From: Xanthomonas fragariae
Lineage (GTDB): Bacteria > Pseudomonadota > Gammaproteobacteria > Xanthomonadales > Xanthomonadaceae
Direction: 5' to 3'
NCBI RefSeq assembly: GCF_900183975.1
Contig: NZ_LT853882.1
Coordinates: 1,481,501-1,545,500 of the forward strand
Length of the DNA: 64,000 nucleotides
This document shows positions 31,531 through 40,712 of this stretch, one piece after another. How positions within the stretch are numbered: the stretch's first letter is position 1; each line of letters starts with the position of its first letter. Below the pieces are notes generated by a model, which worked only from the letters and a program-made list of their open reading frames with translations, was not told the origin of the DNA and did no database searches. Both the position numbers and the translations under genes were made by a program.

Positions 31531-33267
31531 TCAGGCGACGACCCCGGCAACCGGCTTCTTGAGCAGGCGTAGTGCCACCGCAGTGACTACCACGCCGACC
31601 ACCAGTGCCAGCACGTAGTTAAGTAAGTGGGTCACGGCATTGGGAATCACCAGCACGAAGATCCCGCCGTGCGGTGCCTTCAATTCGGCACCGGCAGTCA
31701 TCGAGATCGCGCCGGCCACGGCTGAGCCGATCACCAGCGCGGGGATGGTGCGCAACGGGTCGCGTGCCGCATACGGGATCGCGCCTTCGGTGACGAAGGC
31801 CAGGCCGAGTACAGCGGCAGCGGTAGCCGAGCCGCGTTCTTCGACGGTGAAGCGGTTGCGGAACACCCAGGTTGCGATTGCGATGCCCAGCGGCGGGGTC
31901 ATGCCGGCCACCATGGCGGCAGCCATTGGGGTGTAGACCTGGCTGGCGATCAGGCCGGTAGAGAACGCATAGGCGGCCTTGTTGACCGGCCCGCCCATGT
32001 CGAAGGCCATCATGCCGCCGAGCAACAGGCCGAGCAGCAAAGCGCTGCTGCCCTGCATGCCGCGCAGCCAGGCGGTGAGCCAGGCCAGCAAGTCTGCCAC
32101 CGGTTGGCCGAACACGTACATCATCGCCAGGCCAACCAGCAGGGTGCCCAGCACCGGCAGGATCAGCACCGGCTTGAGCCCTTCCAGGTTGCGTGGCAGG
32201 CGGAGGTAGCGATTGAGCGTGGCCACACCGTAGCCGGCGATGAAGCCGGCAATGATGCCGCCCAGAAAACCGGCGTTGAGATTGGCCGCGACCAGACCGC
32301 CGATCATGCCGGGTGCGATGCCGGGGCGGTCGGCGATGGAGTAGGCGATGTAACCGGCCAGCGCCGGCACCATCAGGGTGAAGCCGGCCTTGGCGCCGAT
32401 CTGGAACAGCGACCAGGCCAGCGTGCCCTGATGTGCGTCGTCGCCGGCATAGATGCCGCCGAGCGCGAATGCCAGTGCAATCAACAAGCCGCCGGCAGTG
32501 ACGAACGGCAGCATGAACGACACCCCGGTCATCAGGTGCTTGTAAGCGCCGGTGCGCGCATTGTCTTTGCTTTCGGATTTGGCAGCCCCTGCGAGCGGCG
32601 CCGCGCCTCCATGCACGCCAGCTTCGGCCAGCGCCTTCTGGATCAATGCCGGGCCATCGTTGATTGCCGGCTTGGTACCGCTCTTGAACAATCGCTTGCC
32701 CCCGAAACGAGCCAGGTCGACTTCGCGATCGGCCGCGATCAGTACCAGGTCGGCGTCGCGGATTTCGGCGTCGGTCAATGCGTCCTGCGCACCGACCGAG
32801 CCCTGGGTTTCCACGCGGATCTGGTAGTCGAGTTTCTTGGCCGCCTGCTGCAGGCCTTCGGCGGCCATGAAGGTGTGCGCGATCCCGGTGGGGCATGAAG
32901 TGATCGCGACGATGCGCTTGCTGCCCGAGCCAGCCGTGCCTGCGGTAGCCGAGGTGTTTGCGGTGGCAGCTGCGGCGAGCTGGTCCAGCGCAGCGGCCGG
33001 ATCGTCCAGCACTGCCCCCAAACTCAGTCGCACGAGTTGGGCACCGCCGAAGCGGGCGGTGTCGGCATCGGCGTCGCCCACCACCAGCACCTGGGTGGCG
33101 GTGCCGGCGAGCTCGTCAGGCAATGCGCCGAGCACGCCCTGGTCGCTGCGGATTTCGATTGTCACGCTGCGCCCGGCGGCGGTGGCCGCGCGGCGCAGCG
33201 CTTCGGCCGCCAAGACGGCTTCGGTGCTGCGTTCGCCAGCGGCGATGACCGCGATGGAAGAGGACAT
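31531..33267 (-). CDS. fruA: PTS fructose transporter subunit IIBC
   Basis: Inner-membrane permease that imports fructose and phosphorylates it to fructose 1-phosphate; 578 residues. A degenerate IIB-like N-terminal domain (about 1-100, no phosphorylatable Cys) is followed by an active IIB domain with the phosphocysteine loop AITSCPTGIAHTFMAAEGL near residue 128. The IIC membrane domain begins near MLPFVTAGGLLIALAFALGG. IIC signatures GIAPGMIGGLVAANLNAGFL and MMAFDMGGPVNKAAYAF are intact. It receives phosphate from FruB. It is 117 bp downstream of fruK in the same direction. Confidence 0.96.
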   Translation of the reverse strand: MSSSIAVIAAGERSTEAVLAAEALRRAATAAGRSVTIEIRSDQGVLGALPDELAGTATQVLVVGDADADTARFGGAQLVRLSLGAVLDDPAAALDQLAAAATANTSATAGTAGSGSKRIVAITSCPTGIAHTFMAAEGLQQAAKKLDYQIRVETQGSVGAQDALTDAEIRDADLVLIAADREVDLARFGGKRLFKSGTKPAINDGPALIQKALAEAGVHGGAAPLAGAAKSESKDNARTGAYKHLMTGVSFMLPFVTAGGLLIALAFALGGIYAGDDAHQGTLAWSLFQIGAKAGFTLMVPALAGYIAYSIADRPGIAPGMIGGLVAANLNAGFLGGIIAGFIAGYGVATLNRYLRLPRNLEGLKPVLILPVLGTLLVGLAMMYVFGQPVADLLAWLTAWLRGMQGSSALLLGLLLGGMMAFDMGGPVNKAAYAFSTGLIASQVYTPMAAAMVAGMTPPLGIAIATWVFRNRFTVEERGSATAAAVLGLAFVTEGAIPYAARDPLRTIPALVIGSAVAGAISMTAGAELKAPHGGIFVLVIPNAVTHLLNYVLALVVGVVVTAVALRLLKKPVAGVVA

Positions 33268-33384
33268 GCGAATCTCCTGCGCTGTTCGGACGCCGGATCA
33301 AGCCGGCGGTATACATGCGTTCTGCGGGAACTCTCTTCAGCGCGATGCGGTGTTGATCGAGCAGTCGCGCTTGAGAATTCCTAA

Positions 33385-34338
33385 CTAGAGGTGGTCGATC
33401 TCGATTTCTGTGGCGAGCGTGCGAACCTGCTGCGGATTCAGGCGTCGCGCATCGCCGCTTTCCAGCCGGCTGACCGAGAACGCGGTCGCCAGGCGCGCGC
33501 AACTTTCCAGATTGGTGGACTCTCCAAGCAGCGCGGCGGCCAGGCCGGCTACCATCGCATCGCCAGCGCCCACACTGCTGCCGTGCGCCAATCGTGGCGG
33601 CCGCGCGATCAAACGCTGGTTGCGCTGCACGAATAAAGCGCCTTCGGTGCCCATCGAAATGACGACCAGCTGGATGCCGCGTGCGATCAGTTCGTGCGCT
33701 GCAGTGCTGAGCGCGGCGCTGCCGGTCAGCGGGCGGCCGGTCCAGGCTTCCAGTTCGTGCCGGTTCGGCTTGATCGCGTAGGGCAATGCCTCACGCGCGG
33801 CACTGAGCGCAGACACCAGTGGCGCGCCGCTGGTGTCCAGCAGCACGCGCGCGCCAGCGGCGCTGGCCTGGGCCTGTAAGTGTGTCCAGCTGTCGTCCGG
33901 CAGGCCGGCCGGCAGACTGCCCGACAGCACCACCGGCAGGCCGGGACGCAGCAGCGGGGCCAGGTGCTCGGCCACGCCTTGCAGATGCGGCTGGCCCAGG
34001 CGCAACCCGGGCAGGTTGATGTCGGTGGTGTCGTTGCTGCGCGCTTCGACCAGCTTGAGATTGATGCGGGTCTCGCCGGCCACGCGTTGGCAGTGGTCGA
34101 TGATGCCGCGCTCGCGAAACAGTTCCTCGAACACGCCGGCGTTGCAGGCGCCGAGCACCCCAAGTGCCGCAACCTGGCTGCCCCAATCGGCCAGGCAGGC
34201 GGCGACGTTGATGCCCTTTCCGCCTGCGTCGTTGCGCACGCTGCTGGCGCGATGCACCGCACCGGGCTGCAGGCTGTCGAGCTGAATGGTCTGGTCGATC
34301 GCCGGATTCAGCGTGACCGTGATGGCCTGCAGGCTCAT
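33385..34338 (-). CDS. fruK: 1-phosphofructokinase
   Basis: PfkB-family kinase converting fructose 1-phosphate to fructose 1,6-bisphosphate; 317 residues, cytosolic. N-terminal TVTLNPAIDQTIQLDSLQPG and the NDAGGKGINVAACLADWGSQ glycine motif define the substrate site. The C-terminal anion-hole motif HGSSVGAGDAMVAGLAAALL contains the catalytic Asp. The ATG at 34338 overlaps the fruB stop by the ATGA quartet; the frame is open upstream inside fruB but has no family match there. Confidence 0.96.
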   Translation of the reverse strand: MSLQAITVTLNPAIDQTIQLDSLQPGAVHRASSVRNDAGGKGINVAACLADWGSQVAALGVLGACNAGVFEELFRERGIIDHCQRVAGETRINLKLVEARSNDTTDINLPGLRLGQPHLQGVAEHLAPLLRPGLPVVLSGSLPAGLPDDSWTHLQAQASAAGARVLLDTSGAPLVSALSAAREALPYAIKPNRHELEAWTGRPLTGSAALSTAAHELIARGIQLVVISMGTEGALFVQRNQRLIARPPRLAHGSSVGAGDAMVAGLAAALLGESTNLESCARLATAFSVSRLESGDARRLNPQQVRTLATEIEIDHL

Positions 34339-36851
34339 GCCTGGCCCTCGCGTTGAGTTTCCAGCGCGCGCACCTGTTCGGCGGTCTCGCACGCCAAAGC
34401 CTGTTCGGCCAACTGCTGCAACTGGCTCAGCGCGGTGCCGCGCAGGCGTGCCTTGACCGCCGGGATATCGTTTGGCGTCATCGACAATTCCTGCACGCCC
34501 AGGCCAGCCAGCAGGCTGGCGCCGAACGGGTCGCCGGCCAGGCCGCCGCACACGCCGACCCACCGGTCGTGTGTGTGCGCGCCTTCAATGGTGCTGCGGA
34601 TCATGCGCAGCACTGCCGGATGCAGGCTGTCTGCTTCGCCGGCCAGCTCCGGGTTCTGGCGGTCGATCGCCAGCACGTATTGGGTGAGGTCGTTGGTGCC
34701 GATCGAGAAGAAGTCTGCGTGCCGTGCCAGCACGTCGGCCTGCGCGGCGGCGGCGGGCACTTCGATCATGATGCCGATCGGCAATTGCGGTGCGTCCAGC
34801 TCGGCGCGGATGCGTGCGCAGATTTGGCGCAGCGTGATCAGCTCCGGCACCGAGGTGATCATTGGGAACATGATCGACAGCCGTGCGCCGTCTTTGGCGG
34901 CCCGGTAAAGCGCACGCAGCTGCGGTTCGAGCAGGTCCGGGCGACGCAGCAGCAGGCGCGCGCCACGCACGCCCAGGAACGGGTTTTCTTCGTGCGGCAG
35001 TTCCAGATGGGCCACCTGCTTGTCGCCGCCGATGTCCAGCGCACGCACAATCAGTGGCCGGCCATCCAGCGCCTGCGCCATCGCCAGGTAGGTTTTGTAC
35101 TGCTCGTCTTCGGTGGGCGTGCTCCCGCTTTCCAAGAACAGGAACTCGGTACGCATCAGGCCGACGCCTTCGGCACCCTGGGCCAATGCCATCGCGACCT
35201 GGTCGGGCAGATTGACGTTGGCACCGATGTCGATGTGGTGGCCATCGGTGGTTTCGGCCGGCAATGCACGTTGCGCGGCCTCGCGCTCGCGAACCCCCTG
35301 CTGCTCGGCGATATGCGTGCGGGCGGCGTCCAGATCCACGTCGGACGGGTTGATGTACAAGCGCCCACTGCTGCCGTCGATGATGGCAGTGATGCCGTCT
35401 TCGATATCCAGCAACTGGCCGCCGGCAGCGACCAGCGCCGGCAGGCCAAGCGTGCGCGACAGGATCGCAGTGTGCGAAGTCGGCCCGCCTTGTGCAGTGG
35501 CCAGGCCGAGCACGCGCGCAGTGTCCAGATTGGCGGTGTCCGATGGCGACAGATCGCCGGCGAGCAAGATGCAGGGCTGGGTGGGTAGGTCGGTCAGGCC
35601 CGCGCCGGCTGCTGCCGGATCGAGCTGGGCCAGCACGCGGCGACCGACGTCGCGCAGATCCGCAGCGCGGCCGGCCAGCACCGGGTTGCCGAGTGCGGCC
35701 AAGCCCGAGGCGATCTGCTCGACCGCCTGATGCCACGACCACGCCACGCCGTGGCCTTCGACCATCAGCTGGCAGGTGCGGGTGATCAGGTCGGTGTCGT
35801 TGAGTAGCTCGGCCTGGGCCTTGAAGATGGCTGCGTCCGAGGCGCCGAGCCGGCGCTGGGTATCGTCCTGGATTGCCGCCAACTGCTGGCGGGTGCGCGT
35901 CAGCGCGTCATGCAGCAGCGCACCGCCATCGCCCAGGCCGACCGGCTGGTCGGCCACTTCGGTATGCGCCGCACGCAGGCGGTGCACGATGCCGATCGCC
36001 ACGCCCGGGCTGGCGCCAATGCCGACGATGGCCGGCTGCGCCTGCGGCGGCGTCCAACCGACCACTGGGGCAGCGCGGCGTTGCGCGGCGCGCTCGGCAT
36101 CAGCTTTTTCCTGAGCGGTCAGGCTGTCCATCACCGCGCGCAGGCGCTTGAGCAGCGCGGCGGCATCGCTGCCTTCGGCCGAGACGGTAATTTTGTCGCC
36201 GGCACGCAGGCCGAGCTGCAACAGGCCGACCAGGCTCTTGGCATCGGCGGCCTGATCGCCGGCGCGCACCTGGGCGCGTGCCGGGAAACCGCGTGCAGTT
36301 TCGGCCCAACGGGTGGCCGGGCGCGCGTGCAGGCCGCTTGGATAGGCGATGGTCCACTCGAAGGACTCGGCTAGATCGGTGGCTGGTGCTGCGCTGGTAT
36401 CGGGCGCGCGGTCGCCGGTCAACGCCGACACAATTACGCCAGGGTCGTCGGTGGTGAACAGCGCTTCCAGCTCGGCCGGGTCCTGGATCAGCCGGGTCAG
36501 GCGGCGCAGCACGGTGATGTGGGTGTCCGACTGCGCGGCGATGCCGACCACCAAGCGAGTGGTCTGACCGGGATTCCATTCCACGCCCTCGGGCAACTGC
36601 AGCACCGCGATGCCGTCGCGGCGCACCAGATGGCGGTCTTCCCCGACCCCATGCGGAATTGCCAGTCCGTGGCCAAGAAAGGTGTTCGCCAGACCTTCGC
36701 GGCGCCGCATGCTGGCCTCGTAGCCCGGCGCGACGCAGCCGGCCGCAACCAGCAGCTGGGCGGCCTGCGCAATGGCGTCGTCCTTGTCGCGTGCATGCGC
36801 ACGCAGGCGCACGAGGTCGGGGGTGACGGGGGCGGGCAACGGAGGGGACAA
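34335..36851 (-). CDS. fruB: PTS fructose multiphosphoryl transfer protein (IIA-HPr-EI)
   Basis: Three PTS domains fused in 838 residues. IIA (about 1-150) has the phosphohistidine in HGLAIPHGVGEDRH. HPr (about 165-250) has its site in YPSGLHARPATRWAE. Enzyme I (about 280-830) has the phosphohistidine motif GGPTSHTAILSRTLGLPAL, the PEP-site GVGLMRTEFLFLESG, and FFSIGTNDLTQYVLAIDR. It passes phosphate from PEP to FruA independently of the general PTS proteins. The TTG at 36851 is preferred over an in-frame ATG at 36923, because that ATG lies upstream of the predicted promoter and operator. Confidence 0.94.
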   Translation of the reverse strand: MSPPLPAPVTPDLVRLRAHARDKDDAIAQAAQLLVAAGCVAPGYEASMRRREGLANTFLGHGLAIPHGVGEDRHLVRRDGIAVLQLPEGVEWNPGQTTRLVVGIAAQSDTHITVLRRLTRLIQDPAELEALFTTDDPGVIVSALTGDRAPDTSAAPATDLAESFEWTIAYPSGLHARPATRWAETARGFPARAQVRAGDQAADAKSLVGLLQLGLRAGDKITVSAEGSDAAALLKRLRAVMDSLTAQEKADAERAAQRRAAPVVGWTPPQAQPAIVGIGASPGVAIGIVHRLRAAHTEVADQPVGLGDGGALLHDALTRTRQQLAAIQDDTQRRLGASDAAIFKAQAELLNDTDLITRTCQLMVEGHGVAWSWHQAVEQIASGLAALGNPVLAGRAADLRDVGRRVLAQLDPAAAGAGLTDLPTQPCILLAGDLSPSDTANLDTARVLGLATAQGGPTSHTAILSRTLGLPALVAAGGQLLDIEDGITAIIDGSSGRLYINPSDVDLDAARTHIAEQQGVREREAAQRALPAETTDGHHIDIGANVNLPDQVAMALAQGAEGVGLMRTEFLFLESGSTPTEDEQYKTYLAMAQALDGRPLIVRALDIGGDKQVAHLELPHEENPFLGVRGARLLLRRPDLLEPQLRALYRAAKDGARLSIMFPMITSVPELITLRQICARIRAELDAPQLPIGIMIEVPAAAAQADVLARHADFFSIGTNDLTQYVLAIDRQNPELAGEADSLHPAVLRMIRSTIEGAHTHDRWVGVCGGLAGDPFGASLLAGLGVQELSMTPNDIPAVKARLRGTALSQLQQLAEQALACETAEQVRALETQREGQA

Positions 36852-36882
36852 GGCAGGCTCGGAGTAGTGAAGCGGGCTGGAA

Positions 36883-36910
36883 AGTATAGTGGGAACGTTC
36901 CCACTTCCAA
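36883..36910 (-). promoter_or_regulatory. fruB promoter with the regulator operator filling the -35/-10 spacer
   Basis: On the minus strand: -35 TTGGAA (36910-36905), then the 16-bp perfect palindrome GTGGGAACGTTCCCAC (36904-36889), then -10 TATACT (36888-36883). A LacI-family dimer bound here would block RNA polymerase directly. Element assignment is by pattern; binding by the adjacent regulator is inferred. Confidence 0.75.
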
Positions 36911-36999
36911 GGTCAATGTGCAATGCACAAAAGCCTGTAGTGCTTTCGGGTTAGCATCCAAGCTGACGCGACACCTGGGTTTTGGTGCGCAACGGAGCG

Positions 37000-37010
37000 G
37001 GAACGGTTCC
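37000..37010 (+). promoter_or_regulatory. Second operator-like palindrome at the start of the LacI-type regulator gene
   Basis: GGAAC-G-GTTCC shares half-sites with the fruB operator but has one extra central base. It ends one base before the GTG start, which would suit weaker autorepression or a translation-level overlap. Speculative beyond the sequence match. Confidence 0.45.
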
Positions 37011-37011
37011 A

Positions 37012-38007
37012 GTGAGTATCAGCATCAATGACGTGGCCCGGGTGGCCGGGGTGTCCAAGTCCACGGTTTCGCGCGCACTTGGCACCGGTCCGGTCAGCGA
37101 CCAGGTGCGTGCTAAGGTTGAGGAGGCGGTGCGCCAGACCGGCTATCGGCCCAATCTGATGGCGCGGCGGCTGCGCTCGCAGCAGTCTGGCATCCTGGGG
37201 GTGATCGTCGCCGACATCCGCAACCCGTATTTCACCGCGCTGATCCGCGCGGTGGAGGAAGTGGCCTACCGCGCCGGCATGCGCGTGACCTTGTGCAACA
37301 CCGACGAAGATCCCGAGCGTGAGGCGCTGTATCTGGAGCTGATGCAGGAAGAACGTATCACCGGGCTGATCTTCGCACCGACCCGGGTCACCGTTGGGCG
37401 TATGCGCGAGCTGGCCCTGAACTACCCGACTGTGCTGGTGGATCGCGCCGGCCCTGGCAGCCGCTACGACAGTGTGGTGCTCGACAATGCAGCCGCCATG
37501 GGCGAATTGGTCGCTCACCTGCAGGCGCAGGGCTATCGGCGGATCAGCGGCTTGTTCGGCAGCACCAGCACCACCGCTGCCGAGCGTAGGGATGGTTACT
37601 TGGCCGCAATGACCGCGCAGGGGCTGGTTCCTGATTACCGCGAGGTGGCACCCACCGCCGAAGCGGCCATCGCTGAACTTGAGCACTGGCTAGCGGGCAA
37701 TGACCGGCCCGAAGCCATCGTCACCAGTAACAGCCTGCTGCTGATGGGCGCGCTCAAGGCAGCACGTACCGCCTGCCTGCGCCTGCCGCAGGATCTGGCC
37801 CTAGCCGGGTTCGACAACGAACGCTGGACCGACTTGGTCGAACCGGGCATCACCGTGGTGGAGCAACCGGTGGAAGATATGGGCCGCGCGGCGATGTCGC
37901 TTTTGCTCGAACGCCTCAAATCACCGCAGTTGCCGGTCCGCCGCCTGGTGATGACCGGACGTTGCGTGGTGCGTGGTTCGACTGGCGCACGCGGGCCAAT
38001 GGCTTAA
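37012..38007 (+). CDS. fruR: LacI-family regulator of the fructose locus (FruR-like)
   Basis: A 331-residue repressor. The N-terminal helix-turn-helix and hinge are classical (INDVARVAGVSKSTVSRALG, with a hinge region near NLMARRLRSQQSG). The periplasmic-binding-protein-like ligand domain follows (LGVIVADIRNPYFTALIRAV, LALAGFDNERWTDLVEPG). The GTG start at 37012 places the HTH at residues 4-23. It is divergent from fruB; operator-like palindromes lie in the shared intergenic region. The inducer is probably a fructose phosphate, by analogy with other fru-linked regulators; gene symbol by context. Confidence 0.88.
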   Translation: MSISINDVARVAGVSKSTVSRALGTGPVSDQVRAKVEEAVRQTGYRPNLMARRLRSQQSGILGVIVADIRNPYFTALIRAVEEVAYRAGMRVTLCNTDEDPEREALYLELMQEERITGLIFAPTRVTVGRMRELALNYPTVLVDRAGPGSRYDSVVLDNAAAMGELVAHLQAQGYRRISGLFGSTSTTAAERRDGYLAAMTAQGLVPDYREVAPTAEAAIAELEHWLAGNDRPEAIVTSNSLLLMGALKAARTACLRLPQDLALAGFDNERWTDLVEPGITVVEQPVEDMGRAAMSLLLERLKSPQLPVRRLVMTGRCVVRGSTGARGPMA

Positions 38008-38049
38008 GCCCGGACGCGTAGCGCCGTGCTTTGTGTAGATGCCTGGATA

Positions 38050-38384
38050 CCGTCTCCCCTTATCAGCAGACAAGCGCTCTTTGCGGGTCAAACGCAGTGC
38101 CGATTTGAGCACGCCGTCGGCTAGCTGCAGCAACTTGTACATGGCGGCGCAGACGACCTGCTTGCCATGTGCCATGGTTTGAGCACGCATACCCGGTAGC
38201 GGTGAGCGTGCAGGATCTCGGCAAGTGCTTGGTGATTGACGCCAGTGGCTTCCATCACGATCCAGCTGTCCGGCCGGGCGTGGCTGCGCAGCCACGGGTG
38301 TACGGCCTGAAAGTCGGTCCTATCGTAAGGAGCGCGCTTGCGCGCGATGAAGCCTTGCAGGGAAAGCCCCATCGCGTACGACAA
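38050..38384 (-). pseudogene. IS110-family transposase fragment
   Basis: The clear part, at about 38190-38320, reads PDSWIVMEATGVNHQALAE and then ILHAHRYRVCVL, matching the 'EATG.YH..L...L' region of the IS110 DEDD catalytic domain. The frame breaks after VCVL, and neither the N-terminal DEDD start nor the C-terminal Transposase_20 domain is present. It sits 28 bases downstream of the msrP stop and fills most of the gap to the fructose regulator. Confidence 0.65.
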
Positions 38385-38411
38385 GTCGAGATCATGCTGG
38401 ACGTTGCTGAC

Positions 38412-39380
38412 TCAGAACCACTTCTTCAAGTCCATCCCCGCGTATAAAGAGGCAACCTGATCGGCATAGCCGTTGAACGGTTTTGTGGCGATGCGCTCGG
38501 CAAAGAGTTTACTGGCGGTGCCGGCGATACGACGCTCAGTCTTCTGGCTCCAGCGCGGGTGGTCCACCGCCGGATTGACGTTGGAAAAGAAGCCGTATTC
38601 GGATGGCTGGAGATCGTGCCATGCAGTCTCTGGCATGTTCTGGACAAGGCGGATTTCCACGATCGACTTAATGCTCTTGAAGCCGTACTTCCACGGCACT
38701 ACCAGCCGCAACGGCGCGCCGTTCTGCTGCGGCAGCGGTTTGCCGTACAGGCCGGTTGCAAGCAATGTCAGCGGATGCATCGCTTCGTCGATGCGCAGGC
38801 CTTCGCGGTACGGCCAGTTGATCGGGCGATAGCGCATGCCCGGCATCTGCTGCGGGTCGGCCAGTGTGGTGAAGGCCACGTACTTGGCCTTGGAGGTCGG
38901 CGCGAAGCGCTTGAGCACCTCGCCCAGCGGCACGCCGGTCCAAGGGATCACCATCGACCAACCTTCGACGCAGCGCAGCCGGTAGATGCGTTCTTCCGGC
39001 GTGATGCCCTTGAGCAGTTCGTCCAGCGACAGGCTGCCGGGCTTTTCGCATTCGCCGCTCACCCTCACCGACCACGGCGACAGCTTCAAGGTTTTGGCGG
39101 CCTTCGACGGATCGGTCTTGTCGGTGCCGAATTCGTAGAAATTGTTGTAGCTGGTGACATCTTCCAGCCGCGTCAGTTCCTCGGCAGTGCGAAAGCCGCT
39201 GCGCGCCTGCGCTGGCGTCACCACGGTCTTGGGTGGCGGCGGCGGGTCGGCCTCTGCGCACCCGGCCACGCTCAGCGCTGGAGTCAAGGCGAACAGCTGC
39301 AGCAGCCGACGTCGGTCGCGGTAGACGGCCTCATCAGTAATCTCGCTGGACGGCGTCTTCAAGGCATCGCGAAGGGACAT
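38412..39380 (-). CDS. msrP: Periplasmic methionine sulfoxide reductase catalytic subunit
   Basis: Molybdopterin enzyme (formerly YedY) that repairs oxidised methionine in periplasmic proteins; 322 residues. The N-terminus has a twin-arginine signal ([20 protein letters not shown]). The molybdenum-ligating cysteine is in [20 protein letters not shown]. Other family segments are [19 protein letters not shown] and [14 protein letters not shown] near the C-terminus. The usual downstream partner msrQ (haem membrane subunit) is absent; an IS110 relic lies there instead. The ATG at 39380 is used although the frame is open from 40031. Confidence 0.94.
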   Translation of the reverse strand: MSLRDALKTPSSEITDEAVYRDRRRLLQLFALTPALSVAGCAEADPPPPPKTVVTPAQARSGFRTAEELTRLEDVTSYNNFYEFGTDKTDPSKAAKTLKLSPWSVRVSGECEKPGSLSLDELLKGITPEERIYRLRCVEGWSMVIPWTGVPLGEVLKRFAPTSKAKYVAFTTLADPQQMPGMRYRPINWPYREGLRIDEAMHPLTLLATGLYGKPLPQQNGAPLRLVVPWKYGFKSIKSIVEIRLVQNMPETAWHDLQPSEYGFFSNVNPAVDHPRWSQKTERRIAGTASKLFAERIATKPFNGYADQVASLYAGMDLKKWF

Positions 39381-39560
39381 GGCTCGCTCCTGACAGTGGC
39401 TGCTGATGGGTGAATAACGGACTGCGGAACTGGCACCGTCCATGGACCTTGAAAACCATACGTCGGCGTCGGTGAGAAGGATGCACATGCAACTTTTCTG
39501 CAACGCTGCCAAGGCCGATGCGCTGCGGCATACTAGGAGGCTAGATCGACAAGGTTTGCC

Positions 39561-40646
39561 ATGACACGCGCGTTCAATTTCAGTGCCGGCCCTGCGACAT
39601 TGCCGGAATCGGTCCTGCGGCAGGCGCAGGCCGAGATGATCGAGTGGAATGGCGTCGGCGCCTCGATCGTGGAAATCAGCCATCGCAGCACCGATTTCAT
39701 GGCCGTGGCGGCCGCGGCCGAAGCCGACCTGCGCGCCTTGTTGTCGATTCCCGACGACTACGCGGTGCTGTTTACCGCTGGTGGCGCCACCACCATCCAG
39801 GCGCTGCTGCCGCTGAATTTTGCCGCGCCCGGCCAAGCGTCCGATTATGTGATCACTGGTCACTGGGGCAAGACTGCCATCAAGCAGGCAGCCACATATG
39901 TAGATGCGCGTATCGCTGCCTATGGGCAGGCGGACGGCTTTATCGACATCCCACCGGTGGCCAGCTGGACCTTGTCGCCGCACTCGGCATACGTGCACAT
40001 CACCGCCAACGAGACCATCCACGGCGTCCAATTCCGCGACACGCCGGATGTAGGCCCATTGCCATTATTCGCCGACTTCAGTTCGTCGATCGCCTCCGAG
40101 CCGCTGGACATCTCGCGCTACGGGCTGATCTATGCCGGCGCGCAAAAGAACCTCGGCCCGGTCGGCATTTCAGTGGTGATCGTGCGGCGCGATCTGCTCG
40201 AACGCCCCGGTCAGCCGCGTGCCGACATCTTCAATTACGCCTCGCACCTCGCGCGTGACTCGATGCTCAACACCCCGCCGACCTGGAACTGGTATCTGCT
40301 CGGGCTCACCGTGAAGTGGATGCTTGAGCAGGGCGGGGTGGAAGAATTCGCCCGTCGCAATGCCGAAAAAGCCGCGCTGGTGTATGGCGCGATCGATGGT
40401 TCCGGTGGCTTCTATCGCAACCTGGTCAAGCCGGCAGTGCGTTCGCGCATGAACATCCCGTTTTTTCTGCCGGATGAGCAGCTGGAGGCGTTGTTCGTCA
40501 GCGAATCCAAGACGGCTGGTCTGCTGGCATTGAAGGGCCACAAGGCGGTCGGCGGCATCCGTGCTTCGCTGTACAACGCAATGCCTGTGGCGGGTGCGCA
40601 AGCGTTGGCGGCCTTCATGCACGACTTTCAGCAGCGTCACGGCTGA
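39561..40646 (+). CDS. serC: Phosphoserine aminotransferase
   Basis: PLP enzyme of serine and pyridoxine synthesis, converting 3-phosphohydroxypyruvate and glutamate to phosphoserine; 361 residues. The N-terminus [20 protein letters not shown] is diagnostic. The Schiff-base lysine is in [18 protein letters not shown] at about residue 195. Substrate residues are in [10 protein letters not shown] and the C-terminal [12 protein letters not shown]. First gene of the serC-pheA-aroA series; 66 bp precede pheA. Confidence 0.97.
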   Translation: MTRAFNFSAGPATLPESVLRQAQAEMIEWNGVGASIVEISHRSTDFMAVAAAAEADLRALLSIPDDYAVLFTAGGATTIQALLPLNFAAPGQASDYVITGHWGKTAIKQAATYVDARIAAYGQADGFIDIPPVASWTLSPHSAYVHITANETIHGVQFRDTPDVGPLPLFADFSSSIASEPLDISRYGLIYAGAQKNLGPVGISVVIVRRDLLERPGQPRADIFNYASHLARDSMLNTPPTWNWYLLGLTVKWMLEQGGVEEFARRNAEKAALVYGAIDGSGGFYRNLVKPAVRSRMNIPFFLPDEQLEALFVSESKTAGLLALKGHKAVGGIRASLYNAMPVAGAQALAAFMHDFQQRHG

Positions 40647-40712
40647 GTCTTCATTTACCTGCGGCGTATGCCGCGCAGGCGCATGCGCCGTTATTCCAAG
40701 GAATGCCGAGCG

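Noticed and set aside
34353..35588. A 411-codon plus-strand open frame, and the 413-codon frame at 30166-31407
   Set aside because: Antisense shadows of fruB and oprB in high-GC DNA; composition is His/Gln/Arg-rich without domain structure.
36852..36923. FruB start at the ATG 36923
   Set aside because: This ATG lies upstream of the predicted -35 and operator, so it would not be transcribed from that promoter; the added residues are not PTS-like.
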